From contig CAVPDQ010000022.1 of the NCBI GenBank assembly GCA_963702685.1, positions 62,001-126,000 on the forward strand: DNA of 64,000 nt, read 5' to 3'. Below the pieces are notes generated by a model, which saw nothing but the letters and a program-made list of their open reading frames with translations, was not told the origin of the DNA and searched no databases. The position numbers and the translations under genes were made by a program. The stretch comes from AP-15 sp963702685 (GTDB lineage: Bacteria > Pseudomonadota > Alphaproteobacteria > ATCC43930 > CGMCC-115725). Below are positions 44,176-53,013 of the stretch, piece by piece. Position 1 is the stretch's first letter; each line of letters starts with the position of its first letter.

Positions 44176-46688
44176 TTAACGTGATTCGATCGACAGGTGG
44201 GTCTCGGTGCGCACCGTCTGGCTGCGCAGCTCGGTCGGCAGCGGCAGCTCGCCGACAACGCGGAGCGGAAACGCGCCGGGGTTTACTTGCGCGCCCGCCG
44301 GCGTGTATTCGTAAGCGGTGGCATCGCCAAGCGCCTGCTGGCCGCCGCCGGTGATGTTGAACGACGGGAATTTGAAATAGAGCGCCTGGCCGACATATTG
44401 CGTCGGCAAGGTCTGCCGGTAGTAAGAGCCGCTCGCCAAATAGAGGAATTGCGCGCCGGCCGGCTGGTGGATTGCAAAGGTGCCGTAGAGCCCGCGATTG
44501 AGCCCGGTCAGGTTGTATTTGTTCGCCCCGGTCAAGGTCGCCGTGGTAAAGCTGAGGAATTCGAGCTGACCGCCTGGTGCGCGAAGGGCGCAGAGCGAGA
44601 CCCCGGCCGCTGCCGCGGCGGCCGAGACGCTCGAAAGGCTGCCGTCGCTTTCTGAAAGATCGACCGACAAGGTGCCGCCGGTCGGCGACAGGTCCGCGCT
44701 CGTGATCCCGATCGTCGAGCGGCCCTCGAATATTCCTTGCAAGCCAAAGCTCGCATCGTCGAGCGAGGTGTAGATCTGGGCGCCGCCCCATTTCGGGTCG
44801 AAGCTGCTGTTGGGGCCGCCCGACAGCCCGACGATCAGCTGTGGCGAGGTGATGCCCTGCGCCGCCAGCAATTGACCGGTCGGCTCCAGGATAAAGGGCG
44901 TGTTGACCGTAGACGCGGCAAAATTGGTGTTCTGGCCAAAGGCGGTGGGTGCCGTCCCCTGCTTGGGGTAGAGCACCGCGGTCGCACCCCCGGTGGCGCC
45001 AAAGAAATCTTCGGCGGTGATCGACAAGGTGCCTTCCTCGTCCTCGACCACCGAGGTGATCCGCACGGTCTGGCTCGAAAGCCCGAGCCGGCTGTCGCTG
45101 ATCGCGACCAAATCCATCGGTTCGAGCAGGCAGTATTTCCAGCCGAGCTGAAAGCTGTAGCTGTTGCGGTAGAGGAGCCCGCGCTGCAAGACGAGCTGGG
45201 CGACGATCGGGGCCACGCCGAGAAAATCGACGATCGCGCGCGCCTTCAGCGAGGTGTCCTTGCGCACGCCGTAGAGGTCGATCGAGCCCTGGTCGAAGGC
45301 ATCGACGATCGTCGTGTTGTACGCGTTCGCCCGGTCGAGGCATTCGAGCTGAACATAGTTGTCGGCGTCGGCGGGCGACGAGCGGGTGACGTGCACCGGG
45401 TCGTCGGTAAAGCCGCCGGTGATCGGGGTCGCCCCCTGGCGCAATGCCGGGCCGCCGGGGTTTGGCCCCAAGGTGATCCCGACGCTCAATTCCTGGACGA
45501 TAAAGTCGTCCTCGCCGAGGTCGTAGATGACCGTCGTGTCCGGGGTCCAGGTGTAGGCGGTCGGGCCGGTGATGGTGAATGTCGCGGCCCCGGTGCTCGC
45601 CGCGGTGACGGTCACCGTTGTCGCAAACGCGGCCAGGCGCAACGCCACGACGCAGCAGCTCAGACCCGATCCCGCGGTGATGCCGAAATTGTTGAGGGCG
45701 GAATTGCCGTTGATGTTCTGCGCGAGCCCGGCCATGGTCGCCGAGTAGTCGGTCGTGTCGGCATTTACCGTCGCCGGCTGCGCCTGGTAGGTGATCGTGA
45801 CCGGCGAGCCCGAGAGGCCGGCCGCGGTAAAGGTCAGGCTCAAGGTGTCGAGCTCGGCGATCGTGCCCGCCGACCGCGACGACGACATAGCCGACCTGGA
45901 GCGTCCTGGTCGCCATAGGGGATGATCTTGAGAAGACCGCCCGACCAGACGATGGCGCTGTTGGTGAGCCCGACGATGTCGGCGAGCGATTGCTGCGCCT
46001 CCTGCTGCTGGTCCAGCATCGGTGCCAGGAAGATCCCGGCGGCATTGCAGTAGTTGCCGTAATCGGCGACCGAGCCTGATGTGTCGAGGTTGGCCGCGGG
46101 AAAGCCCGCGCCATAGCGGGCATTGGTCAGGAAATCGGCGACGATCTCGGCCGGGTTGGCGTCGGACGCGTTGGGCGCGGTGCCGGAGAGGATCCCTTGC
46201 ACCTCGACATTGAAATTCGGCAGGGTCGGCGACAGGCCGAGCATGTAGTTGTCCATCTCGAAATAGGCGGTGCCGGAATAGCCGATGGCGTTGGCCGGGT
46301 GGTTCGCCGTCCAAAACGACGATGGCGACTGGCCGTCATTGCCAAAGACGAAATAGGACATGCCCGCCAGCCCGGCGAGCGGGTCGATGTTCTTGTCCCA
46401 CCAGACGAGCCCGAAATTCTCGATCGGCCCCTGGCACACGCCGAGGATGACCGAGGCGCTGTATTGGAACTGGCCCGAGCCGCTCTTGCCGGCGCCGCCG
46501 CCTTTGCCTTTGGCGCTGGTGGGCGCCGGCGTCGCGGTGAAATCCTGCTGGTCCAAGAGGTTTGGCGCCACCCGCGTCGTGCCGTAGACGAGCGGGATCA
46601 CGCCCCCTTGCTGCGAGGTTTGGAACTGCAGCGAGCCCGCGGCCGTCGCCTGCTTGGCGTTCGACCCTCGCCCCAATATCCCTGTCAT
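44176..46688 (-). CDS. Phage tail tip protein (two frameshifts)
   Basis: A long tail-tip/host-specificity-type protein. The N-terminal part (MTGILGRGSNAKQAT, VIPLVYGTTR) and the middle (QGPIENFGLVWWD; EMDNYMLGLSP) match the Phage-tail_3-type proteins of GTA-like tails, and the C-terminus is beta-rich. The reading frame breaks at about 45905 and 45866. Deleting one base at each site gives a continuous 836-residue protein, including the junction GDQTLQVGYVVVAVGGT. The ATG overlaps the NlpC/P60 gene's stop. It probably forms the tip that contacts the host surface. Confidence 0.75.
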
Positions 46689-47158
46689 GGCCGGTGGTCA
46701 GTGGTCAGTGGCTGGTGGTTGGGGTCAGGGAAGGGCGAGAAGAAACGCACCAGGCGGTTGGCGAGACGGGGCTGAAGGGCGCTGTCGGCGACGACGCCCG
46801 CCGCGTGCCAGGCGTGGATCAGCCGCGGCCATTGGGTGACGATGGCGCCATGCGCAAAGCAGCGGCCAAAGCGGAAGAGCGCGATATCGCCCGGCTCCGG
46901 CGAGTGCTCGATCTCGCGGGCGCGCTCGATGACGCCGTTCATGTAGAGCTCGGCCGAGCGGTGCAAATGCCAGTCGGGCGGGTAGAACGGCACCTCGACG
47001 GGTGCCACCACACCGGCGCGCTCGAACACCTCGGCGAGCAGGGTCAGGCAGTCGCAGCCGACACCCTTGACCCGTGCGGCATGATGGTAGGGCGTGCCGA
47101 TCCAGCTCTCGGCCTCGGCGACCACCGCCGCGCGCGGGCCGTCAGCCCTATTCGACAT
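46685..47158 (-). CDS. NlpC/P60-family peptidase of the phage tail
   Basis: A 157-residue cysteine peptidase. The catalytic Cys is in GVGCDCLTLLAEV, and the His in RCFAHGAIVT, typical of NlpC/P60 proteins in GTA-like tails, which cut peptidoglycan during DNA entry. ATG 47158 overlaps the 61-residue gene. Order (DUF2163, small gene, NlpC/P60, tail tip) is as in GTA-type clusters. Confidence 0.85.
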   Translation of the reverse strand: MSNRADGPRAAVVAEAESWIGTPYHHAARVKGVGCDCLTLLAEVFERAGVVAPVEVPFYPPDWHLHRSAELYMNGVIERAREIEHSPEPGDIALFRFGRCFAHGAIVTQWPRLIHAWHAAGVVADSALQPRLANRLVRFFSPFPDPNHQPLTTDHRP

Positions 47159-47333
47159 CGGCGGCTTCCAACGCGGGGCAGGGTAGGCTCTCGCCATTCT
47201 CCGCGGCCTTGAAGCACCAGCAATTTGTGGCGCCGAGCCCGAGCCGGCCAAAGCATTGGCGCCCGTGATAGGCGCGCAGCTCGCGCATCCGGGCCGAGAT
47301 CGCCTCGGCGTCTTCGGCCGCCAACCGGCTCAT
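47148..47333 (-). CDS. Small Cys-containing phage protein
   Basis: A 61-residue protein. It has cysteine pairs in GRQCFGRLGLGATNCWCFK. It lies between DUF2163 and NlpC/P60, overlapping the first by four bases (47330-47333) and the second by eleven. ATG 47333 lies directly after the DUF2163 end. No known function; perhaps a tail assembly accessory. Confidence 0.55.
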   Translation of the reverse strand: MSRLAAEDAEAISARMRELRAYHGRQCFGRLGLGATNCWCFKAAENGESLPCPALEAADVE

Positions 47334-48190
47334 ACCGCGTTCTCCGGGGTCGGGATAAACTCGAACCCGCCGTGGTGGAGGGCGTTGTTGAAGACGTTGG
47401 TGCAGGTCGCGAGCGTGTGGTCGCACCCCGGCAAGAGCTGGAACGTGTCGCCGACCGCGACCGACGACAGAAACGGCAATTTGACCTGGACGCTCGGACC
47501 CACGATAGCTTGCGCGATGCTGCGGGTCTGCCCGGCATTGGCGCCGGTCAAGCCCGTGATCGTCCCTTGCGCCAGGGGTGTCGTCGGCAGCGACCCGGAC
47601 CAATTGATCTGTCCTTGGGTCGAGCCGGCGATCGCCGCGATCGTGAGCGCGAGGCTGGCCCGGTCGAATTGGCACATCGCATCGCCGAACACATGGTTGC
47701 ACGACGGCTGGTAGAGCCGGCGCGGCATCTGGATATTCAATAATTCGAGATGCGAGCGGCATTTGAGGTCGAGCCCGGTGCGGCTCGCGTCGATGTCCGA
47801 AACGCGCCCCGCGAACAGCACCACCGTCCCCGGGCTCGTCACGCCATAGCTCGGCATAAAGGCGCGCTCCACTCGCAGCAGCGCGCCGTCGAGCTGGCCC
47901 GACCAGGCCGCTTGCAGCCAGGGTACCGAACCCAGCAGATCGGTGGGCTCCGGGTAGATTTTGACGTCGAGCTCGTCGACCTGGGTCCCGATCACGGTCT
48001 TGGTCATCGACCGCTCGAATTTGGGGCCGAGCGTAAAGACGCGCCCTGTCGTCGTGTCGGTGATCGCCGTCATCGCGGCCGAATAGCGAAACACCCCACC
48101 GCCTTGCAGGGTGAAGCTGTAAAGATCGGCCATGATGAACTGCTCGGACGCGCTCAGCAGCGCGATCAGGGTCGGGGAGGCGAGCTTCAT
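47330..48190 (-). CDS. DUF2163 phage tail protein (BR0599 type)
   Basis: A 286-residue protein of the DUF2163/Phage_BR0599 type. The N-terminal beta-domain (ADLYSFTLQGGGVFRYS) leads to a C-terminal part with conserved Cys (CDHTLATCTNVFNN; NHVFGDAMCQFD). In GTA systems the homologous gene encodes a tail-hub protein. ATG 48190 overlaps the stop of the small gene upstream (ATGA). Part of the four-gene GTA-like tail-tip module. Confidence 0.85.
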   Translation of the reverse strand: MKLASPTLIALLSASEQFIMADLYSFTLQGGGVFRYSAAMTAITDTTTGRVFTLGPKFERSMTKTVIGTQVDELDVKIYPEPTDLLGSVPWLQAAWSGQLDGALLRVERAFMPSYGVTSPGTVVLFAGRVSDIDASRTGLDLKCRSHLELLNIQMPRRLYQPSCNHVFGDAMCQFDRASLALTIAAIAGSTQGQINWSGSLPTTPLAQGTITGLTGANAGQTRSIAQAIVGPSVQVKLPFLSSVAVGDTFQLLPGCDHTLATCTNVFNNALHHGGFEFIPTPENAV

Positions 48191-48399
48191 CCGATGATGA
48201 TCCCGCCTAGCCAGTAGCGCAGCACTGCATTGATGCGCCGCCGCCCCCCCTGTTCAAGCCAGGGGCAGGCTCTGTTCGCGGCCAGAGCCTGCCCCCCTGT
48301 TCCAGCCAGGGGCAGGCTCTGGCTGAAACAGGGGGGCAAGCTTGGAGGCCCGGCCAATCGCCGACGCAGCAACCAGTACAGCCGGAATTCGGGATTCAC
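48187..48399 (-). CDS. Small phage ORF carrying a palindromic repeat
   Basis: A 70-residue open frame with GTG 48399 overlapping the DUF2460 stop (GTGA) and its own stop overlapping DUF2163's ATG. The two ends read as one small protein (VNPEFRLYWLLRRR and INAVLRYWLGGIIIG), but the middle (about residues 20-50) is encoded by a palindromic repeat. The insertion keeps the frame open. The original gene would be about 40 residues. No function known. Confidence 0.45.
   Translation of the reverse strand: MNPEFRLYWLLRRRLAGPPSLPPCFSQSLPLAGTGGQALAANRACPWLEQGGRRRINAVLRYWLGGIIIG
48244..48336. repeat. Palindromic repeat within a phage gene
   Basis: A 93-base unit with two direct copies of AGCCAGGGGCAGGCTCTG (near 48256 and 48304) and inverted arms CAGAGCCTGCCCC at 48283 and CAGGGGGG near 48330. 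It looks like a REP- or MITE-like element and sits inside the small gene between DUF2460 and DUF2163. I did not recognise the same repeat elsewhere in the window. Confidence 0.6.
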
Positions 48400-49013
48400 G
48401 GCCGCACGCTGATAAAGGTCATCTTTTTTAAGCTCCACAGCTTTGTCATAAAATTTTCGAACGTGTAGCTGTCTTCGACAAACCGGCATCGGAAGTAATA
48501 GCTAAAGTCGGCGGTGATCGTGGTCCCGGTTGTCGGCGCCGTCAGAAACGCCAGTATTCCGCTTGTCGGATCGACGCTGTAGCCGCTCGGATTCTGGACA
48601 AGACCATTGAGGTAAATTGCTCTGACGGTGTTGGGTGCCAGGATCGGCTCGATAAAGCCGGGTGCACCACCAAAGCTGCGTACCAATTGGAAGACCGTTT
48701 GGCTCGAATCGCCGGCGCCGATCACTTGGCCTGTTACGGAATTATCGGTCGGGTCATCGTAGAGAAATGTCGAGAACGCGCCCTGGCAGGCGAGATAAAA
48801 GCCCGCGAGCGTGCGTAATTCGTTAAAGCCAGTCGTCTGGTCGTCACGCAGAAAGTCGAAAACCAGACTGAACTGCCACAACGGGAACGGGTAATCGAGC
48901 GCGCGCAGCTCGCGGCCCGAGACCGCGCGCTGGATCCGGGTCTGGAATGTGGGCGCCTTGGTGACGCTCCACGCGAGGCCCGGCAGTGCCGGAAAGACAC
49001 CAATGTCCGCCAT
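48396..49013 (-). CDS. DUF2460 phage tail protein
   Basis: A 205-residue protein of the DUF2460 (TIGR02217) type. Family blocks: MADIGVFPALPGLAWSVTK, RALDYPLWQF-like region at 40-60 (LDYPFPLWQFSLVFDFLRD), and the C-terminal VRAIYLNGLVQNPSGYSV and GILAFLTAP. In GTA-type systems this protein is in the distal tail. ATG 49013 overlaps the tape-measure stop (TGATG). Confidence 0.88.
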   Translation of the reverse strand: MADIGVFPALPGLAWSVTKAPTFQTRIQRAVSGRELRALDYPFPLWQFSLVFDFLRDDQTTGFNELRTLAGFYLACQGAFSTFLYDDPTDNSVTGQVIGAGDSSQTVFQLVRSFGGAPGFIEPILAPNTVRAIYLNGLVQNPSGYSVDPTSGILAFLTAPTTGTTITADFSYYFRCRFVEDSYTFENFMTKLWSLKKMTFISVRP

Positions 49014-50470
49014 CAGCCGGTTGCCCCGGCGTAAAGCGAGCCGCCGTTCCTGAGTGCCTTGTTTAGAGCGGCGACGAGCACCGAGCCGTTGCTGGCAAAC
49101 AATTTCGCGACGCTCGACGCATCGACCGCGCTGATGCCGATGTTGAAAGTATGGCCCGAGCCGCCGTTGGAGAGCATTGACTGCAAGCCCTGACTTATAT
49201 TGGCGGGCAATACCATTTCGTTCGAATGCAATTGCGCCAGCGTCCCGCCTGGCCCGAGCGTCGGTACCGCCCATCCGCCTTGCGCAGAGGGGACGATGCC
49301 GCCCTTGGAAAAAGCGAAGAGGGAACCCAGCCCGGCGAATAGATTGCCGAACAGTCCGCCGCTCGCGCTCGCCGCGCCGATGCCGCCAAAGGCGTCGAAA
49401 TCGCCTGACCCGCCGAGGAGACCGCCGGACAGGCCCTGGCCAAAAATATTGCCGAAAATACCGCTGAACAAACCGCCGAAAAGACTGTTTCCGGCGCCCC
49501 CGCCGGTCGCGCCGCCGATGATCGAGCCAAACAGGCTTTTGACGCCGGCGCTGACAAATTCTCCGAGGATAGACTGCGCCAGATTGGAGACCGCTTTTTG
49601 CACGGTCGTCGTGCCGAGGATGATGCCGGTGACGCTTTTGTCGATGGCGCTCTCGATCGGGGCCACGATGCTCTGCCACGCCCTTTGGCTGGCGCGCACG
49701 GCCTCGTCATCCAGCCTTTGCTTGTCGGTCAGGTATTTCTCGTATTCGAGAAGCTCCTGCTCGTTCAGCTTTTCTTGGGTTTTGGTGTCGCCCTCGGCAG
49801 CCGCCATTTTTTTCTGGAAATATTCCTGGTCGATCTCCCATTTCTGATCAGCCAGGCTCTTTTCCTGCGCGACCTCCTCGGATGCTGAGATTCGGCCAAT
49901 CTCGGCCGCTCCCTCGATCGCAGCGCGCTGGCGTGCATAGCCCGCATCAGCTAGCTTTTGCTCGGTGCCGAGCGCGCTCAGCTGGTCCCGCTCGCGCTCC
50001 TCGGCGAGCTGTTTTTCGAGCTGGTAAATATTGTTTTCGACCGCGAGCTGTTCCCTCGATCCGGCATTGGTGAGCGCCAATTTGTCCTGCCAAAAGGCAA
50101 GCTCCTCGGACCGGCTGTCGCCAAAGAATTTCTGCTCTGCTGCGAGCTGCTGCTGCAATGCGGCGCGCCATTCTGCGACACGCGATACGGCAGCACCGGC
50201 GGCAGCCGATCCACCGGCTGCGGACATGGTGCCGCCAGCCGATCCAGCCAGCCCCGCGGACTTCGATTGCAACGAGCCCATCGTTGCCCCGATCTGGGCA
50301 GCCGCCGCCGCGATTTGCGAATGCACCTTGTCGGCGGCTGCGCCCAAGCTCGCAAATTGCGCACGCATCGCCGCGGTTGCAGTCTGGACCGCATTAGCGG
50401 CGGCCTCGATTCCCGACTGCAGCTCGTCGGTCTGGGCGCTGATGACGACACTGGTTCGAAGGTCAGCCAC
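49013..50470 (-). CDS. Short tape-measure-like tail protein
   Basis: A 485-residue protein. The N-terminal half is helical/coiled coil (AAANAVQTATAAMRAQF; long K/E/Q-rich segment 120-250), then a Gly/Ala/Phe-rich hydrophobic stretch (residues about 310-390) and a typical end, FSKGGIVPSAQGG and SNEMVLPANISQGLQ, seen in lambda-like tail-length proteins. At 485 residues it predicts a short tail. GTG 50470 start. Confidence 0.78.
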   Translation of the reverse strand: MADLRTSVVISAQTDELQSGIEAAANAVQTATAAMRAQFASLGAAADKVHSQIAAAAAQIGATMGSLQSKSAGLAGSAGGTMSAAGGSAAAGAAVSRVAEWRAALQQQLAAEQKFFGDSRSEELAFWQDKLALTNAGSREQLAVENNIYQLEKQLAEERERDQLSALGTEQKLADAGYARQRAAIEGAAEIGRISASEEVAQEKSLADQKWEIDQEYFQKKMAAAEGDTKTQEKLNEQELLEYEKYLTDKQRLDDEAVRASQRAWQSIVAPIESAIDKSVTGIILGTTTVQKAVSNLAQSILGEFVSAGVKSLFGSIIGGATGGGAGNSLFGGLFSGIFGNIFGQGLSGGLLGGSGDFDAFGGIGAASASGGLFGNLFAGLGSLFAFSKGGIVPSAQGGWAVPTLGPGGTLAQLHSNEMVLPANISQGLQSMLSNGGSGHTFNIGISAVDASSVAKLFASNGSVLVAALNKALRNGGSLYAGATG

Positions 50471-50491
50471 TCGACAGCCCTCTCAGATTTT

Positions 50492-50836
50492 TCAATTCGC
50501 CTGGCCCCGCAGCGCCGCGATGTCGAGCACTACCGCCGGCAATCCGGCACGAACGTCGCCGGCGCTGAAGCCCGGGCCGAGCTCGGCGAGCAGAGAGGCG
50601 GAGCGCTGGCCGGTCGGCGTCGCCCCGGGTGCCCGGCGGACTTTTGTGCGGGGATGGCGGATGCCGAGATACGCGGCGACGGCGATATGGAGCGGTGGGT
50701 GCTCGGCCCAATACTTGGTGAGCTCCTCGACCTCGAGGAGCGTCATCGCGTCGATTACGGGATAGCTGTAGCCGCAGGCGGTGGCGAGAAGGCCGTAGAT
50801 GTCGGCCCATTCGGTCTCGTCACCGCCGGCTCTTCC
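50492..50836 (-). CDS. Tail assembly chaperone, T-like frame (reached by -1 frameshift)
   Basis: The frame is protein-like well upstream of its first ATG (50746): it reads DETEWADIYGLLATACGYSY, then MTLLEVEELTKYWAEHPP, ending RGQAN. It therefore likely continues the preceding chaperone frame in a longer GT-type product, as in lambda gpGT. The slippery site would be in the G run at 50835-50839 (CCG GGG GAA in the upstream frame), where a -1 slip gives GGG then GGA. The gene order tube, G, T, tape measure fits. An independent start at 50746 (84 residues) cannot be excluded. Confidence 0.6.
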   Translation of the reverse strand, partial: GRAGGDETEWADIYGLLATACGYSYPVIDAMTLLEVEELTKYWAEHPPLHIAVAAYLGIRHPRTKVRRAPGATPTGQRSASLLAELGPGFSAGDVRAGLPAVVLDIAALRGQAN

Positions 50837-51132
50837 CCCGGCGTGCCTGCTCCCGGCCTGAGGCCCGACCCGGTCAATACAGCATTCAGCACCACACCGG
50901 CATTGCCGAGATCGAGCAATTGCGCCACACTTTCGGGAGCAGTGTCCGGATAGTTGCGCTGCACCGCGGCGGCGACGATCTCGACCAAGATGTCGATCTG
51001 CTCCTCGCCCATCTCCGAGCCGATGGTGCTCAACTGGCGGACTTTGGGCATCAGCCGGCGCAGCTGGCCGAGGGTCAACGGCGGCACCGTCCAGTCCCTG
51101 CCGCCCATCTCGATGACGATACCGGGGATCAT
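50755..51132 (-). CDS. Tail assembly chaperone, G-like
   Basis: A 125-residue protein. It starts MIPGIVIEMGGRDWTVPPLT and has an acidic helical core (GEEQIDILVEIVAAAVQRN) like gpG-type tail assembly chaperones that coat the tape measure. ATG 51132 overlaps the tube protein's stop by four bases. Its last about 25 residues are proline-rich and overlap the T-like frame, as expected if a share of ribosomes shifts to -1 near codon 99. Confidence 0.65.
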   Translation of the reverse strand: MIPGIVIEMGGRDWTVPPLTLGQLRRLMPKVRQLSTIGSEMGEEQIDILVEIVAAAVQRNYPDTAPESVAQLLDLGNAGVVLNAVLTGSGLRPGAGTPGEEPAVTRPNGPTSTAFSPPPAATAIP

Positions 51133-51875
51133 TCCACGGTGCTCAGAAATCCGATCGTGCCCGATGCATCGGCGAACGCCATGAAATCGAGCTCGTGGAT
51201 CGTCCAATCGTCGATCTTGGTCGGCAGCGACAGCTTGTTTGCGGTGCAGGCGTTGAGCCGAAGTGCCGTGCCCTTGCCGCTGTAGCTGGTGTAAAATGTT
51301 GCCTTGAAGGTCGGTGTCGTCCCCATCAGCTGGTTGGTGAGGGTCAGCTTGCTGCCGCTGGTCGCCAGATTATAGCTGTACGAGATCAGCAGCGCGGCAT
51401 TGGCATCGGCCGCCGAAAATGTGTAGATACCGGTAGTGAAATTGACCGAGTACTGACCCGCCGAGCTCGGCGTCGTCACCCGGTTGAAGCGTTCGCCGGT
51501 CGCGGCGTAGGCGACACCGAGGTCGTCATTGTAGCTCGACGCATTGGCGACGGTGACGGTAAACGGGGTGGAAGCCGGGACGATCTGCGCCTCGTATTGC
51601 GCGACGGCGAATTGGCCGGTGGCGGCGCTGGTGCCGAAAAACAGGTCCGAGTACAGCAGACCCAATATTTGAGCAAATTTCGCTTTGCCCGAAATCTTGC
51701 CCTGGCCGCGGGCGATCGCCACCGGAAATTGAAATTGGCCGTAGAGCTCCTTGTCGGTCCAATCGAAATCGACTTGGATATCCTGGAGCACACCAAACTG
51801 ACGCGGGCCGACGCCCGAGCCGGTGACATCGGTGCGTTCGCCCCATACCGCGCCCGAGCCAAAGCTGAGCTGCAT
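51129..51875 (-). CDS. Major tail tube protein
   Basis: A 248-residue beta-rich protein (MQLSFGSGAVWGERTDVTG; DIQVDFDWTDKELYGQFQFP; STPFTVTVANASSYNDD). Position just before the chaperone genes and after the connectors, and the beta-strand pattern, indicate the tail tube subunit; no sequence family was named with confidence. The start at ATG 51875 is supported by AAAGGAG 8 bases upstream; an in-frame GTG at 51884 overlaps this site and is less likely. Confidence 0.7.
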   Translation of the reverse strand: MQLSFGSGAVWGERTDVTGSGVGPRQFGVLQDIQVDFDWTDKELYGQFQFPVAIARGQGKISGKAKFAQILGLLYSDLFFGTSAATGQFAVAQYEAQIVPASTPFTVTVANASSYNDDLGVAYAATGERFNRVTTPSSAGQYSVNFTTGIYTFSAADANAALLISYSYNLATSGSKLTLTNQLMGTTPTFKATFYTSYSGKGTALRLNACTANKLSLPTKIDDWTIHELDFMAFADASGTIGFLSTVE

Positions 51876-51876
51876 C

Positions 51877-52080
51877 TCAGTCACTCCTTTTTCCGAATCT
51901 GCCTTGGTCCCGTGCTAGGAGCCGTTTCAGGGTTTCCTTGGCGGCATGGGCTATATTCCAAGCTTCGGTGTCGCGCGCGACCGCCGAGCCTGGAAAATGA
52001 TCTTCCCACCACCGCTCGATGAGCTTATCAACCGGTGACACGATCGGCGTGTCCGCAGCTGTCGCCTCGTCGTCGTCCAT
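51877..52080 (-). CDS. Small acidic phage protein
   Basis: A 67-residue protein (MDDDEATAADTPIVSP at the start; helical end KETLKRLLARDQGRF). It lies between the DUF3168-like gene and the tube gene in the head-tail join region. No known family. Its ATG is 52080. Confidence 0.5.
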   Translation of the reverse strand: MDDDEATAADTPIVSPVDKLIERWWEDHFPGSAVARDTEAWNIAHAAKETLKRLLARDQGRFGKRSD

Positions 52081-52102
52081 TGCTGCTATTGCCTCCGCGC
52101 TT

Positions 52103-52537
52103 TCAGACGCACAGGATCTCGACCGGCACGATTGCGATTGCCTGGTCGCCGAGAACGCCCTCGTCGGTCTCGATTTTGCCGGAGATGTAAGCGTGGCTGA
52201 CCATTGTCGGCAGCCCGAGGTTCTGCACCCCGGTGGCGGGCGATGGCGCCAATGCTGCTTCGAGCGCGTCGAGCAGCGGGTTCAGCACGCTCGCCGGAGC
52301 CAGGTAAGGATCGCTCGAATGGACATAAACGTAGAAATCGGCATAGAGGGTCCAGACGATCGGCGCGCCCAGCGCTTTGACCGCAGCGTGCGCTCCCTTC
52401 TCGCTCATAAACAATGCCGGTTGCTCGGCCGGGGCCACGTCGGTCCAGTGGCGCAGGCGGCGGTTCGCGCTCGCAAAGCCCGCTGCGTTCGACCCGAGCT
52501 CCCAGAGTGCTGCGTAGATCGCCTCACGAACGATCAT
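52103..52537 (-). CDS. DUF3168-like tail completion protein
   Basis: A 144-residue protein of the DUF3168 (tail terminator/completion) type by position and pattern: a helical start (VREAIYAALWEL), the strand block PIVWTLYADFYVYVHS and the end ISGKIETDEGVLGD. It lies after the gp10-like gene and before the tube protein; its ATG overlaps the upstream stop. Confidence 0.68.
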   Translation of the reverse strand: MIVREAIYAALWELGSNAAGFASANRRLRHWTDVAPAEQPALFMSEKGAHAAVKALGAPIVWTLYADFYVYVHSSDPYLAPASVLNPLLDALEAALAPSPATGVQNLGLPTMVSHAYISGKIETDEGVLGDQAIAIVPVEILCV

Positions 52538-53013
52538 GGCGACATCGCCCGGCGCACAGCCGCGTCTACCTCGGCGGCGATCTCGGGCGTCATGTCGTCG
52601 AGGGCCGAGCCGAGAAACGACCGGGCGGGCAAATTGAGGCGGCGTCGGTAAGCCCGCACATTGATGATTTTCTCGGCAATAGGGCGACCAAAGGCTTCCC
52701 TGATCCGCCGCAGGCTCGCCCTGACGCTGACCATTCCTTCGAACCCGAATTCCTGGGCGCGGGCGTAGCCAAGATCGGTCGAGACGGTGGCCGTCAACGT
52801 CGTCGATGCCGCTTCGAGGTCGAGATCGATGCTCGACCGCAACCTGCCGCTGCGGAGCTCGAGCGCTGGGCCGCTGAGCTTGTCCTGCACCCGGCTGCGG
52901 AGCTCGATGCCCAAATTGGCGATCGTCCGCGCGAGGCCGGACGTGACCGCGTCAGGGATCGCTTCGATCCGTGCCCGCGCCTGATCGGCGCCGACGACGA
53001 GCGCGCTGATCAC
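52534..53013 (-). CDS. HK97 gp10-like head-tail joining protein
   Basis: A 159-residue protein of the HK97-gp10/phage-morphogenesis type. It starts MISALVVGADQARARIEAIP, then the pattern GRLRSSIDLDLE and the later YARAQEFGFEG, typical of gp10-like neck proteins. ATG 53013 overlaps the connector stop. Confidence 0.72.
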   Translation of the reverse strand: MISALVVGADQARARIEAIPDAVTSGLARTIANLGIELRSRVQDKLSGPALELRSGRLRSSIDLDLEAASTTLTATVSTDLGYARAQEFGFEGMVSVRASLRRIREAFGRPIAEKIINVRAYRRRLNLPARSFLGSALDDMTPEIAAEVDAAVRRAMSP

